DNA of 64,000 nt from Microbacterium sediminis (GCF_004564075.1 NZ_CP038256.1:2108001-2172000); one strand, 5' to 3'; counted from the stretch's first letter, positions 8,835 through 18,156 are shown. Program-made: numbers and translations. Notes: generated from the letters alone by a model not told the origin.

Positions 8835-9635
8835 ATGGACCTCGTGGACGTACAGACACTTCGTGTGGCGCGCACGACGGCCGACCTCGTGCTCGCGCCC
8901 GGCGAGCGTGCGATGGGCGGCGGAACCTGGCTGTTCTCCGAGCCGCAGCCGGGCACCACGGGCGTCGTCGACCTCATGGGCCTCGGCTGGCCCGACCTCG
9001 AGGACCTGCCGGAGGGGGGACTGCGGATCGCGGCGACCTGCACGCTCGCCGCCCTGGCCGCGTCCGGTCGTCACCCGCTGTTCCTTTCCGCATGCGAGTC
9101 GCTGCTGGCGAGCTTCAAGGTCTGGAACGCGGCCACGGTCGGCGGGAACGTCTGCCTCGGCCTTCCCGCGGGCGCGCTCGTCTCCCTCGCCGCAGGCCTG
9201 GACGGCGTCGCGGTGCTGTGGACCGCCGACGCGGCGGGCGGGCTCACCGAGCGGCGGCTCCCCGTCCTCGACTTCGTGACGGGGGCCGCGCAGACCGCCC
9301 TGCGCCCCGGCGAGGTCCTCCGCGCGATCGACTTCCCCGCCGCGGCGCTGCGCGCGCGCTCCGCGCTGCGCAAGCTCGCGCTCTCGCCGCTCGGCCGATC
9401 GGGCGTCGTCGTCGTGGGCCGGCAGGACGAGGACGGCGCGGTCGCCATCACGGTGAGCGCCGCGACGCTCCGCCCGCGACGCCTCGCCTTCGCGGCCCCG
9501 CCGAGCGAGGAGGAACTCGCTGCCGCGGTCGCGGGGATCGATGACTGGTTCGGGGACGCGCACGGCGCCGCGGACTGGCGGCGCGCGCAGGGCCTCCGGC
9601 TGGCGATCGAGGTCCTCGGCGAGGTGACGGGATGA
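8835..9635 (+). CDS. Xanthine dehydrogenase, FAD-binding subunit
   Basis: 266 residues from ATG 8835; an in-frame ATG at 8802 would add 11 residues. The protein is the CoxM/XdhB-type FAD subunit of molybdenum hydroxylases: the FAD pyrophosphate loop AMGGGTWLFSEPQPG lies near residues 27-41, NAATVGGNVCLGLPAG near 98-113, and a CO-dehydrogenase flavoprotein C-terminal domain follows. It passes electrons from the iron-sulfur/molybdenum subunit to NAD. Its stop overlaps the next start (ATGA), so both subunits are made from one transcript. Xanthine is the inferred substrate because guanine deaminase, XdhC and urate-degrading genes lie in the same region. Confidence 0.85.
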   Translation: MDLVDVQTLRVARTTADLVLAPGERAMGGGTWLFSEPQPGTTGVVDLMGLGWPDLEDLPEGGLRIAATCTLAALAASGRHPLFLSACESLLASFKVWNAATVGGNVCLGLPAGALVSLAAGLDGVAVLWTADAAGGLTERRLPVLDFVTGAAQTALRPGEVLRAIDFPAAALRARSALRKLALSPLGRSGVVVVGRQDEDGAVAITVSAATLRPRRLAFAAPPSEEELAAAVAGIDDWFGDAHGAADWRRAQGLRLAIEVLGEVTG

Positions 9636-12328
9636 CGACGACCGTGAACGGCCGGCCGATCGACGCGGTCCCGCGCCCGGGTCAGGTGCTACGCACCTTC
9701 CTGCGCGAGCACGGCTGCTTCGAGGTGAAGAAGGGATGCGACGCGGGAGACTGCGGCGCGTGCACCGTGCTGCTCGACGACGTCCCCGTCCATTCCTGCA
9801 TCACCCCGGCGCATCGCGCCGAGGGCGCTGAGGTCACGACCGTCGCGGGCCTGGGCTCCCCGGAGCACCCGCACCCCGTCCAGCAGGCCTTCGTCGCCGC
9901 GGGCGGCTACCAGTGCGGCTTCTGCACGGCGGGCATGATCGTCACGGCCCAGGCCCTCCAGCCGGGCGACGACCTCACCCAGAAGCTGAAGGGCAACCTC
10001 TGCCGATGCACGGGCTACCGCGCGATCGAGGATGCGATCCACGGCGCCTCCTCGATCGAGCACCCCGCCGCGGGCGACGCCGCGGGCCGCTCCGTCGCCC
10101 CGCCCGCGGCCTGGCGCGTCGTCACGGGTCGCGAGGAGTACACGCTCGACTCCTTCGAGCCGTTCCGCTCGACCTCCGCCCTCGCCCACCTCGCCGTGCT
10201 CGGCGCTCCCCACCCGCACGCCCGGATCCGCACGATCGACACGCGCCGCGCCGAGGCCGCGCCGGGGGTCATCGCCGTCCTCACCCACCGCGACTCGCCG
10301 GCGACCCTCTTCTCCACGGGACGGCACGAGAACCGGCTCGACGACCCCGACGACACCCTCGTCTTCGATCCCGTGATCCGCTTCGTCGGCCAGCGCGTCG
10401 CCGCGGTCGTCGCCGAGTCCGCGGCGGCGGCGGAGCTGGCCGCCCGCATGATCGAGGTCGAGTACGACCTGCTTCCGGCCGTCTTCGACCCCGAGCTCGC
10501 CCGCCGGCCGGGAGCGCCCCTGCTACACGACGACAAGACGCCCGAGACGAGCCGGATCGCCGCGCCCGAGCGCAACACGGCGGCCGAGACGCGCGGCGAG
10601 CGCGGCGACGTGTCGGCCGCCCTCGCCTCCGCCGACATCGTCGTCAGCGGCGAATGGCGCACGGGGCGGATCGCGCACGCCTCGCTCGAGACCCACGCCA
10701 CCCGCGGCTGGCTCGACGGCGACGGCCGGCTCGTGCTGCGCACCTCCACGCAGGTGCCCTACCTCGTGCGCGACGAGATCGCCCGCATCTTCGACCTCGA
10801 CCGCGATCGCGTCCGCGTCTTCGCGACCCGCGTCGGCGGCGGCTTCGGCGGCAAGCAGGAGCTCCTCACGGAGGATCTCGTCACCCTCGCGGTGCTGCGC
10901 ACGGGGCGCGCCGTGCAGTATGAGTTCACGCGGCAGGACGAGTTCCGCATCGCCCCCGGCCGCCACCCGATGCGCCTGCGGGTCGCTCTCGGCGCACGGC
11001 GTGACGGCACGCTCACCGCGATCGACGTCGACGAGCTGTCCGACACCGGCGCCTACGGCAACCACTCGGCGGGCGTCATGTTCCATTCCCTCCACGAATC
11101 CCTCGCCGTCTACCGCTGCGAGAACGTCCGTGTCCACGGGCAGGCGGTCTACACCAACAACCCTCCCTCCGGGGCCTTCCGCGGCTACGGGCTCGGCCAG
11201 GTGATCTTCGCGATCGAGAGCGCGATCGACGAGCTCGCCGGCCGGCTCGGGCTCGACCCCTTCGAGATCCGCCGCCGCAACGCCGTCCGCCCGGGCGACC
11301 CCCTCGTCACGACTGACGAGGATCCGGGCGACGTCGCCTTCGACGGGGCGGACGGCCTGCGGCAGTGCCTCGACCTGGTCGAGGCCGCGCTCGCCGCGGA
11401 TGCGCCGGCGGTGCGCGAAGGCGGCCTCGGCGCCCTAATGTCGATGCCGCCCACGGCCGAGGAGATCGCGAGCGGCGAATGGCGGATCGGGACGGGCGTC
11501 GCCCTCGCGATGATCGCCACGATCCCGCCCCGCGGCCACTACGCCGAGGCGACCGTACGGCGCGTCCCCGGCGAGGACCACGACTTCGAGATCGAGGTCG
11601 GCACGGCGGAGTTCGGAAACGGGTCCACCACCGTCCACGCCCAGCTCGCGGCGACCGCGCTCGGCACGACCCCGCAGCGGATCCGCATCCGTCAGTCCGA
11701 CACGGCCCTCCCGGGCGCACGCCATGACACGGGGGCCTACGGATCGGCGGGGTCCGTGGTCGCGGGGAAGGCCGTCTACACGGCAGCTCTCCGGCTCGCC
11801 GAGCAGCTCAGGGCGGGCGGGCCGGACGAGGCGACGGCGACGCACGACGGCACGCCCCGCACGGTCGCGTTCAACGTGCAGGCCGTCCGCGTCGCCGTCC
11901 GCCCCGCCAGCGGCGAGGTGCGGGTGCTCCGCTCGGTGCAGGCGGTCGACGCGGGCACCGTGCTCAACCCCGCGCAGCTGCGCGGACAGGTCGAGGGAGG
12001 GGTGGCGCAGGCCTTCGGCTCGGCGCTCTACGAGAACGTCGTCCTCGAGCAGGGCGTGGTCGTGACCGACCGCTTCCGGCAGTACCACATCCCGCAGTTC
12101 GCCGATCTGCCACGCACCGAGGTGCTCTTCGCCCAGACCCATTCGCCGCTCGGCCCGCTCGGCGCGAAGTCGATGAGCGAGGCTCCCTACAACCCCGTCG
12201 CTCCGGCCATCGCCAACGCGATCCGCGACGCGCTCGGCGTGCGCCCCTACGCGCTCCCCCTCACCCGCGACGTCGTGTGGCGCCTCGCGAACGGGACCGA
12301 CCCCGCCGCGCGGCCGGACGTCAGCTGA
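9632..12328 (+). CDS. Xanthine dehydrogenase, fused [2Fe-2S] and molybdopterin-binding subunit
   Basis: 898 residues. Residues 1-135 form the double iron-sulfur domain: plant-type cluster Cys36, Cys41, Cys44, Cys56 and second cluster Cys95, Cys98, Cys124, Cys126 (CGFC and CRCTGYR). Residues about 170-890 form the molybdopterin-cytosine-dinucleotide subunit, with GGGFGGKQE near 400, GAFRGYGLGQ near 513 and the active-site Glu region GAKSMSEAPYNPVAPA near the end. Most xanthine dehydrogenases keep these parts on separate chains (bacterial) or fuse all three domains (eukaryotic); here only the Fe-S and Mo parts are joined, with FAD separate. It oxidises hypoxanthine and xanthine to urate (inferred). 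The 3' end overlaps convergent xdhC by 8 bases. Confidence 0.88.
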   Translation: MTTTVNGRPIDAVPRPGQVLRTFLREHGCFEVKKGCDAGDCGACTVLLDDVPVHSCITPAHRAEGAEVTTVAGLGSPEHPHPVQQAFVAAGGYQCGFCTAGMIVTAQALQPGDDLTQKLKGNLCRCTGYRAIEDAIHGASSIEHPAAGDAAGRSVAPPAAWRVVTGREEYTLDSFEPFRSTSALAHLAVLGAPHPHARIRTIDTRRAEAAPGVIAVLTHRDSPATLFSTGRHENRLDDPDDTLVFDPVIRFVGQRVAAVVAESAAAAELAARMIEVEYDLLPAVFDPELARRPGAPLLHDDKTPETSRIAAPERNTAAETRGERGDVSAALASADIVVSGEWRTGRIAHASLETHATRGWLDGDGRLVLRTSTQVPYLVRDEIARIFDLDRDRVRVFATRVGGGFGGKQELLTEDLVTLAVLRTGRAVQYEFTRQDEFRIAPGRHPMRLRVALGARRDGTLTAIDVDELSDTGAYGNHSAGVMFHSLHESLAVYRCENVRVHGQAVYTNNPPSGAFRGYGLGQVIFAIESAIDELAGRLGLDPFEIRRRNAVRPGDPLVTTDEDPGDVAFDGADGLRQCLDLVEAALAADAPAVREGGLGALMSMPPTAEEIASGEWRIGTGVALAMIATIPPRGHYAEATVRRVPGEDHDFEIEVGTAEFGNGSTTVHAQLAATALGTTPQRIRIRQSDTALPGARHDTGAYGSAGSVVAGKAVYTAALRLAEQLRAGGPDEATATHDGTPRTVAFNVQAVRVAVRPASGEVRVLRSVQAVDAGTVLNPAQLRGQVEGGVAQAFGSALYENVVLEQGVVVTDRFRQYHIPQFADLPRTEVLFAQTHSPLGPLGAKSMSEAPYNPVAPAIANAIRDALGVRPYALPLTRDVVWRLANGTDPAARPDVS

Positions 12329-13310
12329 CGGGCTGCCCCGTGACGGGCGCGTGGATCCGCCCGGAGAGCTCCCGCAGCGAACGGGCGGACGCCCCCGAGC
12401 GCACCTGGAGCAGCTCGGCGAGGATCGAGATGGCGACCTCGTCGGGCGTCACCGCGCCGAGGTCGAGGCCGATGGGGCCGTGCAGGCGCGCGAGGTCCGC
12501 CGTGCTCGCGCCGAGGTCCCTCAGCCGGGCGAGACGCTGCTCGTGGGTGCGGCGCGACCCCATCGCCCCCACATAGAAGGCGGGCGAGCGCAGCGCGAGG
12601 AGGATCGTCTCGGGGTCGAAGCGATCGTCGTGGGAGAGCAGGCAGACCGCGTCCCGCGGCCCGAGGATCGTCTCGGCAAGGATGAGGGGAGGCCAGCCGA
12701 CCACGATCTCCGCGCCGGGGAAGCGCTCGGGCGTGGCGAAGACGGGGCGCGGGTCCAGGATCGTGACGGCATAGCCGATCGCGCGCGCCGCGCGGGAGAG
12801 CGCCGCGGAGAACTCCATCGCCCCGACGATCACGAGCCGCGCGGGGAGCTCCGCCGTGTCCACGAACACCGGATCCGCGCACTCGGCCGTGTCGTATCCC
12901 GTGCCCGTCAGCGCGATCCGCGCGGGCAGGCCCGCCGCAGCCCGCCGCAGGGAGCGGAGCACCGCATCACCCTCGCCGCGACGCGCGGGGTCGACCAGGG
13001 CGAGGTGCAGGCGGATCCGCCCGCCGCAGGACAGGCCGACCGCGAGCGCCAGCTCCGCCTCGGGGCCCTCATCGGGAACACCGAACTCGATGACGCGCGT
13101 CCGGCCGTCCTCGAGCACCCGGTCGGCGACGTCGATGGTCGCCGACTCCACGCATCCGCCCGCCACCGATCCGATCGCCTGGGAGCCGTCCCACGCCATC
13201 GAGGTGCCGAGCTGACGCGGCCCGCTGCCGTCGAGCCCCACGACGGTCGCGACGACGAGCGGGCGCCCGGCATCCAGCGCGTCGAGCAGGCGGGCGGCGA
13301 TCTCCAGCAT
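12321..13310 (-). CDS. xdhC: XdhC/CoxI family protein, molybdenum cofactor insertion
   Basis: 329 residues from the ATG at 13310 (MLEIAARLLDALDAGRP, a typical XdhC start). The N-terminal CoxI-type domain carries GSVAGGCVE near residue 51, and the C-terminal Rossmann domain begins LVIVGAMEFSAALSR near 164 and ends with YVGAMGSRRTHEQR and GAVTPDEVAISILAE. XdhC binds the molybdenum cofactor and supports sulfuration and insertion into xanthine dehydrogenase. It converges on the Xdh genes and diverges from guanine deaminase, sharing a 38-bp dyad at the promoter. Two upstream ATGs (13328, 13334) lie within the dyad and are less likely starts. Confidence 0.85.
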   Translation of the reverse strand: MLEIAARLLDALDAGRPLVVATVVGLDGSGPRQLGTSMAWDGSQAIGSVAGGCVESATIDVADRVLEDGRTRVIEFGVPDEGPEAELALAVGLSCGGRIRLHLALVDPARRGEGDAVLRSLRRAAAGLPARIALTGTGYDTAECADPVFVDTAELPARLVIVGAMEFSAALSRAARAIGYAVTILDPRPVFATPERFPGAEIVVGWPPLILAETILGPRDAVCLLSHDDRFDPETILLALRSPAFYVGAMGSRRTHEQRLARLRDLGASTADLARLHGPIGLDLGAVTPDEVAISILAELLQVRSGASARSLRELSGRIHAPVTGQPVS

Positions 13311-13348
13311 GAAACGAACCTGACACATCGACATGTCAGGCTCGTTTC
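13311..13348. promoter_or_regulatory. 15-bp inverted repeat between xdhC and guanine deaminase (operator candidate)
   Basis: GAAACGAACCTGACA at 13311-13325 and TGTCAGGCTCGTTTC at 13334-13348 pair at 14 of 15 positions around an 8-base spacer. It abuts the xdhC ATG and lies 28 bases before the guanine deaminase ATG, so one bound protein could control both directions. Each arm also reads GAAAC-n6-GACAY, resembling part of a GlnR site. Confidence 0.65.
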
Positions 13349-13376
13349 GTGATGCTGACGGGCCAGAGGAGTAGCC

Positions 13377-13853
13377 ATGACCACTGACGCCGACTGGCTG
13401 GGCCGCGCGCTCGCGCTCGCGACGCGGAACGTCTCGGAAGGCGGCGGACCCTTCGGCGCGCTCGTGGTCGGCGCGGACGGGGGGATCCTCGCCGAGGGCG
13501 TGAACCGGGTGACGCGCGACAACGATCCGACGGCGCACGCCGAGGTGACCGCGATCCGCCGCGCCTGCGCCACGATCGGGGACTTCTCTCTCGCCGGGGC
13601 CACGCTCTACACCTCCTGCGAGCCGTGCCCGATGTGCCTGGCCTCGGCGCTCTGGTCGCGCGTCTCCCGCATCGTCTTCGCCGCCGACCGGCATGACGCC
13701 GAGCGCGCGGGCTTCGACGACCGCGCGTTCTACTCGGTCTTCGAGACGCCGTCGACCACGTGGCGGTCGCCCTCCGTCGAGGAGCTGCGCGTCGACGCCG
13801 CGAACGCGCCCTTCGAGGCGTGGCTCGCCGCGGCCGACCGCACCGAGTACTGA
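13377..13853 (+). CDS. guaD: Guanine deaminase (cytidine-deaminase fold)
   Basis: 158 residues, the length of the Bacillus-type guanine deaminase that converts guanine to xanthine. Zinc-dependent deaminase motifs are complete: His54-Ala55-Glu56 (HAEVTAI) with the proton-shuttling Glu56, and Pro-Cys84-Pro-Met-Cys87. The C terminus EELRVDAANAPFEAW is of the type that closes the active site in this family. It is divergent from xdhC and followed after 36 bases by the MocA-like gene. Guanine is the best guess from context; other nucleobase deaminases share the fold. Confidence 0.82.
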   Translation: MTTDADWLGRALALATRNVSEGGGPFGALVVGADGGILAEGVNRVTRDNDPTAHAEVTAIRRACATIGDFSLAGATLYTSCEPCPMCLASALWSRVSRIVFAADRHDAERAGFDDRAFYSVFETPSTTWRSPSVEELRVDAANAPFEAWLAAADRTEY

Positions 13854-13889
13854 TGGTGCCCGGTCTCGTGCCGCCGTGGGGCCCCGGCC

Positions 13890-14498
13890 GTGCGCTCGGC
13901 TGAGCCGACGTCCGCTCTGGCTGCCGCGGTCGGGATCGTGCTCGCGGCGGGAGCGGGCGCTCGTGCGGGCGGGCCGAAGGCGCTCCGGCGCTCCGTCGAC
14001 GGGGTTGCCTGGCTCGGGCTCGCCGCGCACGCGCTGCTCGACGGAGGCTGCCGGGAGGTTGTCGCGGTGCTCGGCGCCTCTGCGGCGGACGCGCTGCCGC
14101 TCGTCCCGCCGCACCCGGCGGTGCGCGCCGTCGTCGCCGCCGACTGGGCGGCAGGGGTCTCCGCCTCCCTGCGCGCGGGCCTCGTCGCCGCGGCCGAGAC
14201 GGAGGCCGCCGTCGCCGTCGTCTCGCTCGTCGACCTTCCGGGGCTCCCCTCCGCCACCGTCGCCCGGCTCCTCGCCCCGCCCTCCTCCGGCTCCGGTGCG
14301 GCGCATCCCGCGGGAATCCTGCGGCGCGCGGTGTACGGCTCCCGCCCGGGACACCCCGTCGTCCTCGGCCGGGACTGGTGGCCGGCGCTCGCCCACGATG
14401 CGCGTGGCGATCGCGGCGCGGGCGCCTTCCTCTCCCGTCACGGCGCGGAGGCCGTCGAATGCGGCGATCTGTGGCACGGCGAGGACGTCGACCGCTGA
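13890..14498 (+). CDS. Molybdenum cofactor cytidylyltransferase-like NTP transferase (MocA type)
   Basis: 202 residues from a GTG start. The N terminus GIVLAAGAGARAGGPKAL (about 15-32) is the nucleotide-binding signature of MobA/MocA-like NTP transferases, and SLVDLPGLP (near 110) carries the metal-binding Asp. MocA adds CMP to molybdopterin, giving the dinucleotide form used by xanthine dehydrogenases; its place directly after guanine deaminase and beside xdhC supports this. Identity to MocA rather than another NTP transferase is inferred from context. Confidence 0.75.
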   Translation: MRSAEPTSALAAAVGIVLAAGAGARAGGPKALRRSVDGVAWLGLAAHALLDGGCREVVAVLGASAADALPLVPPHPAVRAVVAADWAAGVSASLRAGLVAAAETEAAVAVVSLVDLPGLPSATVARLLAPPSSGSGAAHPAGILRRAVYGSRPGHPVVLGRDWWPALAHDARGDRGAGAFLSRHGAEAVECGDLWHGEDVDR

Positions 14499-14523
14499 CG
14501 CGTGCGCGCGGCCGTGGCGGCGA

Positions 14524-15615
14524 TCAGCCGCCCGCCGCCGGCACCGGGAGCCCGACCGCGGGCGGCTGGGGCGCGTTGAGCAGCTCGACGAGGAAGTCCT
14601 CGAACGCCGGCACGTCGATCGCGCGCACCACGGTCTGGCGCGTCTCGCCGAGCCCGGGCTCGTATCCGGGCGCCCACGACAGGATGTCGCCATAGCCCGG
14701 CCCGAACTCGGTGTTCACATCGATGAAGAGCTCGTCGGACTCGGTGATCAGGTCGGGACGCAGCCAGGTGGCGGTCGCGATCTCGTCCCAGAGCGGGAAG
14801 CCCGGATGACGCGAAGCGAGCGCACGGCACAGCGGCGTGCCCGCGGCCGTCATCCGGGCCAGAAGCTCCGCCGTGAGCTCCGTGGCCGTCGACGGGTCGA
14901 CCGGGATCATCGTCACCCGCGGCCACGGCGAGCGCATCACGATGCTCGCCGCCTCAGGGTCCCAGCGGATGTTGAACTCGCGCCGCGGCGAGTTGGCGAA
15001 CTCTCGGGCGAACTGATGCGCCGACGTGCTGTCCCGACGGCGGTGCGGGTTGAGGCTGCCCCCCATGTAGACGAGCTCCTTCACCCGGGATGCGAAGCCG
15101 GGATCGAGGGACTGCGCCAGGGCGAGCGTGGTGAGAGGGCCCGTGGCGATGATGCTGACCTCCCCCGGGTGCTCGCGCGTCAGCCGCAGCATGGTCAGGG
15201 CCGCATGCTCCTCGCTCGCGGGGACGACGGTCGGGTTCCCGATCGGCAGGTCGACGACGACGTCGTGCGCGTGGTAGCGGGGATCGCTCTGCAGGGTCTC
15301 CTCGACCCACCCGCGGCTCCACGCGCCCTTCCACACGAGCTTGCCGTAGAGCGCCTCCCATCGCTCGGTCGCCGCCTCGGAGTTCAGCAGCGGGAACACC
15401 GACCCCGGCAGTGCGGGGATCTCGGGGTGGCCGGTGATCTCGAGCATCCGCCGCACGTACGCCAGCGACTGATCCCGCCACACGTTCCCGCTGATGGCCG
15501 AGAACCCGAGCACCTGGGCCTCGGCGGACTGCAGCAGGAGCGGGAAGGCGGCGTGGAAGCCGGAGACGTCGTCCTCGACGATCACCTTGCGGGCGGGGTT
15601 CGTCGTCTGGGTCAT
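14524..15615 (-). CDS. Nucleoside hydrolase-fold protein with a degenerate metal-binding motif
   Basis: 363 residues related to inosine-uridine nucleoside N-ribohydrolases, which release nucleobase from nucleosides. Conserved family segments are IIATGPLTTLALAQ (near 158) and VYMGGS (near 182). The N-terminal calcium-binding motif, normally DTDPGxDDA, reads EDDVSGFHA here (residues 14-22): Glu replaces the first Asp, and the final two Asp are Phe20 and His21. Only Asp16 keeps its place. The enzyme may use a different metal geometry, act on another substrate, or be a non-catalytic binder. It lies 121 bases after the fused ABC permease on the same strand and is probably the last gene of that operon. 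Confidence 0.75.
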   Translation of the reverse strand: MTQTTNPARKVIVEDDVSGFHAAFPLLLQSAEAQVLGFSAISGNVWRDQSLAYVRRMLEITGHPEIPALPGSVFPLLNSEAATERWEALYGKLVWKGAWSRGWVEETLQSDPRYHAHDVVVDLPIGNPTVVPASEEHAALTMLRLTREHPGEVSIIATGPLTTLALAQSLDPGFASRVKELVYMGGSLNPHRRRDSTSAHQFAREFANSPRREFNIRWDPEAASIVMRSPWPRVTMIPVDPSTATELTAELLARMTAAGTPLCRALASRHPGFPLWDEIATATWLRPDLITESDELFIDVNTEFGPGYGDILSWAPGYEPGLGETRQTVVRAIDVPAFEDFLVELLNAPQPPAVGLPVPAAGG

Positions 15616-15736
15616 TCTGATCCCTTCTTCATAAGAGCGGACAGGCCGGTCGGCCCGCCGATGTGACAGCGGCGCTCCTCACGCGAGCGCTCCCGTGCCG
15701 GGACGCGGAGCGGGCGGCGGGTCGGTGCGGCACGGC

Positions 15737-17356
15737 TCATCCGACGATCCCGATGCGACGTGTCAGCGTGCCGCTGACGAGTGACAGCACGGCATAGATC
15801 GCGAGGACGGTCACGACGAGGAGCACGCTCGCCGACCACAGCTGCAGATACTGCGCGCGCACCGAGGACACCGCGAGCAGGTGCCCGATGCCGTCGCCGG
15901 TCGCGAGCCACTCGGCGAGCGTGGCGCCGGCGATCGATGCGGGCACGGCGATCTGCGCCGACGCGATGATGGAGGGGACGGCGTACAGCACCCGGATGTG
16001 GCGGGCGATCTGCCATCCGGATCCGCCGGTCGCGCGGACGACGTCCACGGCGCCCTCCGGCGCGGCGCGGAGTCCGCCCATGACGTTCACGAGCGTGGGG
16101 AAGAACGTGATCAGGACGACCACGATGGTGACCGCGAGCAGCCCCCGCCCGAACACGATGACGATGACGGGGATCATCGCCATCATCGGGATCGAGCGCA
16201 GCACGACGGCGAGCGGCATGACCACGCTCTCCAGACGCGGCAGGGCGACCAGGGCGATCGCGCCGAGCACGGCGAGCGCGGTGCCGGCGACGAACCCCGA
16301 CGCCGCGTGCACCGCGGTCTCGCCCATCGCGCCCAGGAACGTCGCCCAGAACACCTCCGGGCCCTCGCCCGTGCGCGGGTCGCCTTCGGTCAGGAACCGC
16401 GCGATATCGTGCGGGAGCTTCACGAAGTAGTCGCTGAGCCCGAACACACCCCGCAGCGCGTACCAGGACGCCGCGACCAGCCCGAAGGCGACCAGGAGCG
16501 CGACGATGCTCTTGCCTGTGCCGAGCCGCGCGGTCTCCGCGCCGGCGACCGTCGTGTCGACGGTCGCGCCCTTCCCCGCCCACGGCACGGCCAGACGTGC
16601 GACCAGCGTCACCATCGCGTAGCCGACGGCCGCGATCGCCCCGGCGACGACGCCGATCGCCCATACGCGGGTCACGAGGAACTGTTCCTGCGACGCGAGC
16701 AGCACGGCCCCCAGGCCGCGATCCGCCCCGAAGAACTCGCTGATCAGCGCGCCGAGCACCGCCGAGGGCACGCCGATCTGGAGCGCGGCGATGATGCTCG
16801 GCACGGCCGACTGCACCCGCAGGAAGCGGACCTTCGCCCAGCCCCGGCCACCGCTGGCGGTGATGACGTCGGCGGCCCGCCCGTCGACCGAGCGCAGCCC
16901 GAGCAGCAGGCCGACGAGCAGGGGGAAGTACACCGCGAGCGCCGTGATGATCACGCGCGCCGTTTCGGGAGGGACCGCAACGGTCAGGATCGGGGCGATC
17001 GCCACGGTGGGGATGACGTGCACGACGGTCGCGACGATGAACACGACCGGCTGGCTCACGGGGAGGAGGAAGCAGAGCACCGCGAGCGGCACAACCACCG
17101 CGATCGCCCAGAGCAGCCCCTGCGCCGCACGACCGAGCGTGTGGGCCGCGTTGCCGGCGAGCAGCTGCCCGTCGGCGACGATCTGGGCGACGAGCGTCCA
17201 CGGGTAGGGCACCACGCCGTTGTCCGCGAAGGCGGTGGCCACCAGCAGCCAGACGACCGCGAGGGACCCCAGCACGATCAGGGGCAGCCGGATCCCGCGC
17301 CGGCGGGGCGTGCGGCCGTGGGAGACCCGCGTGGCCAGGCCCGACGTCACCGTCAC
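15737..17356 (-). CDS. ABC transporter permease, two permease domains fused in one chain
   Basis: 539 residues starting at GTG 17356, whose GTGA overlaps the stop of the ATPase gene. Two BPD_transp_1 (SsuC/TauC/ThiX-type) membrane domains are joined head to tail: the first at about 20-265 with the EAA-type loop [17 protein letters not shown], the second at about 290-535 with [17 protein letters not shown]. Importers of this class usually work as a dimer of identical permeases; the fusion builds both halves into one protein. The divergent second operon keeps its two permeases as separate genes (23981-25680). Predicted role is the membrane channel for a purine- or pyrimidine-like solute (inference from neighbours). 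Confidence 0.88.
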   Translation of the reverse strand: MTVTSGLATRVSHGRTPRRRGIRLPLIVLGSLAVVWLLVATAFADNGVVPYPWTLVAQIVADGQLLAGNAAHTLGRAAQGLLWAIAVVVPLAVLCFLLPVSQPVVFIVATVVHVIPTVAIAPILTVAVPPETARVIITALAVYFPLLVGLLLGLRSVDGRAADVITASGGRGWAKVRFLRVQSAVPSIIAALQIGVPSAVLGALISEFFGADRGLGAVLLASQEQFLVTRVWAIGVVAGAIAAVGYAMVTLVARLAVPWAGKGATVDTTVAGAETARLGTGKSIVALLVAFGLVAASWYALRGVFGLSDYFVKLPHDIARFLTEGDPRTGEGPEVFWATFLGAMGETAVHAASGFVAGTALAVLGAIALVALPRLESVVMPLAVVLRSIPMMAMIPVIVIVFGRGLLAVTIVVVLITFFPTLVNVMGGLRAAPEGAVDVVRATGGSGWQIARHIRVLYAVPSIIASAQIAVPASIAGATLAEWLATGDGIGHLLAVSSVRAQYLQLWSASVLLVVTVLAIYAVLSLVSGTLTRRIGIVG

Positions 17357-18156
17357 GATGCCGCGCCGCCTCGTGCCGAGAACAGCAGCTCGCCGAGGTG
17401 ATCCGCGTAGGCGTGGAAGACGGCCTCCTGCCGGACGGCGGCGGTGCGCGGCCGGGGCAGCTCGACGTCGACGCGCTCGATGATGCGTCCCGGTCGTGCC
17501 GCCATGACGAAGATGTGATCGCTCAGGAACACGGCCTCCTGCAGCGAGTGGGTGACCAGCAGCGTGGTGGTCGGCCGCTCCGTCCAGATCCGCTGCAGCT
17601 CGACGTTCATGTGGTGCCGCGTCATGTCGTCGAGCGCGCCGAACGGCTCGTCGAGCAGCAGCACGTCCGGCTCGAGCACGAGCGCCCGCGCGATGGCCAC
17701 CCGCTGGCGCATGCCGCCGGAGAGCTGCGCGGGCCGCGCCTGCTCGAAGCCCGCGAGGCCGGTGAGCGCGATGAGGTCCGCGATCGCCCTGGGGTCGACG
17801 GCCCGCCCGGCCACCTGCAGTGGCAGCGCGATGTTCGCCTCCACGGATCGCCAGGGCAGCAGCGCGGCGTCCTGGAACGCGACGCCGATGTGGTGCCCGC
17901 GCTGCACCTCCCGGGGAGCGCGGCCCAGCACCTCGAGCGTGCCGGTGGACGGGGTGTCGAGGCCGGCGAACATCCGGAGCAGCGTCGATTTCCCGCACCC
18001 GGAGGGACCGATCAGCGACACGAAGGATCCTTCGCGGGTGGTGAAGGAGACGTCGTCGAGCGCCGTGACGGGGCCCGAGCGGGTGGAGAACACCTTCCCC
18101 ACCCGCTCGACGGCGAGGCCGTCGCGGACGACCGTGGCAGGGGCGGAGTCACTCAC
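17353..18156 (-). CDS. ABC transporter ATP-binding protein (SsuB/TauB/ThiZ type)
   Basis: 267 residues from GTG 18156. Walker [10 protein letters not shown] at 50-58, Q-loop in [14 protein letters not shown], signature [12 protein letters not shown], Walker [15 protein letters not shown]-loop VTHSLQEA. The PWRS segment after the Q-loop is typical of the nitrate/sulfonate/taurine/pyrimidine-precursor importer class. It overlaps the substrate-binding protein gene by 8 bases and the permease by 4, so the three are one transporter. Confidence 0.93.
   Translation of the reverse strand: MSDSAPATVVRDGLAVERVGKVFSTRSGPVTALDDVSFTTREGSFVSLIGPSGCGKSTLLRMFAGLDTPSTGTLEVLGRAPREVQRGHHIGVAFQDAALLPWRSVEANIALPLQVAGRAVDPRAIADLIALTGLAGFEQARPAQLSGGMRQRVAIARALVLEPDVLLLDEPFGALDDMTRHHMNVELQRIWTERPTTTLLVTHSLQEAVFLSDHIFVMAARPGRIIERVDVELPRPRTAAVRQEAVFHAYADHLGELLFSARGGAAS

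Noticed and set aside
10015..12142. Several long frames antisense to the fused xanthine dehydrogenase gene
   Set aside because: Composition and lack of start signals show that they are shadow frames of a GC-rich gene.
12321..14693. A continuous 790-codon frame on the minus strand ending with xdhC
   Set aside because: Only the last 329 codons resemble a protein family (XdhC). The upstream part is Arg/Ala-rich sequence antisense to guanine deaminase and the MocA-like gene.
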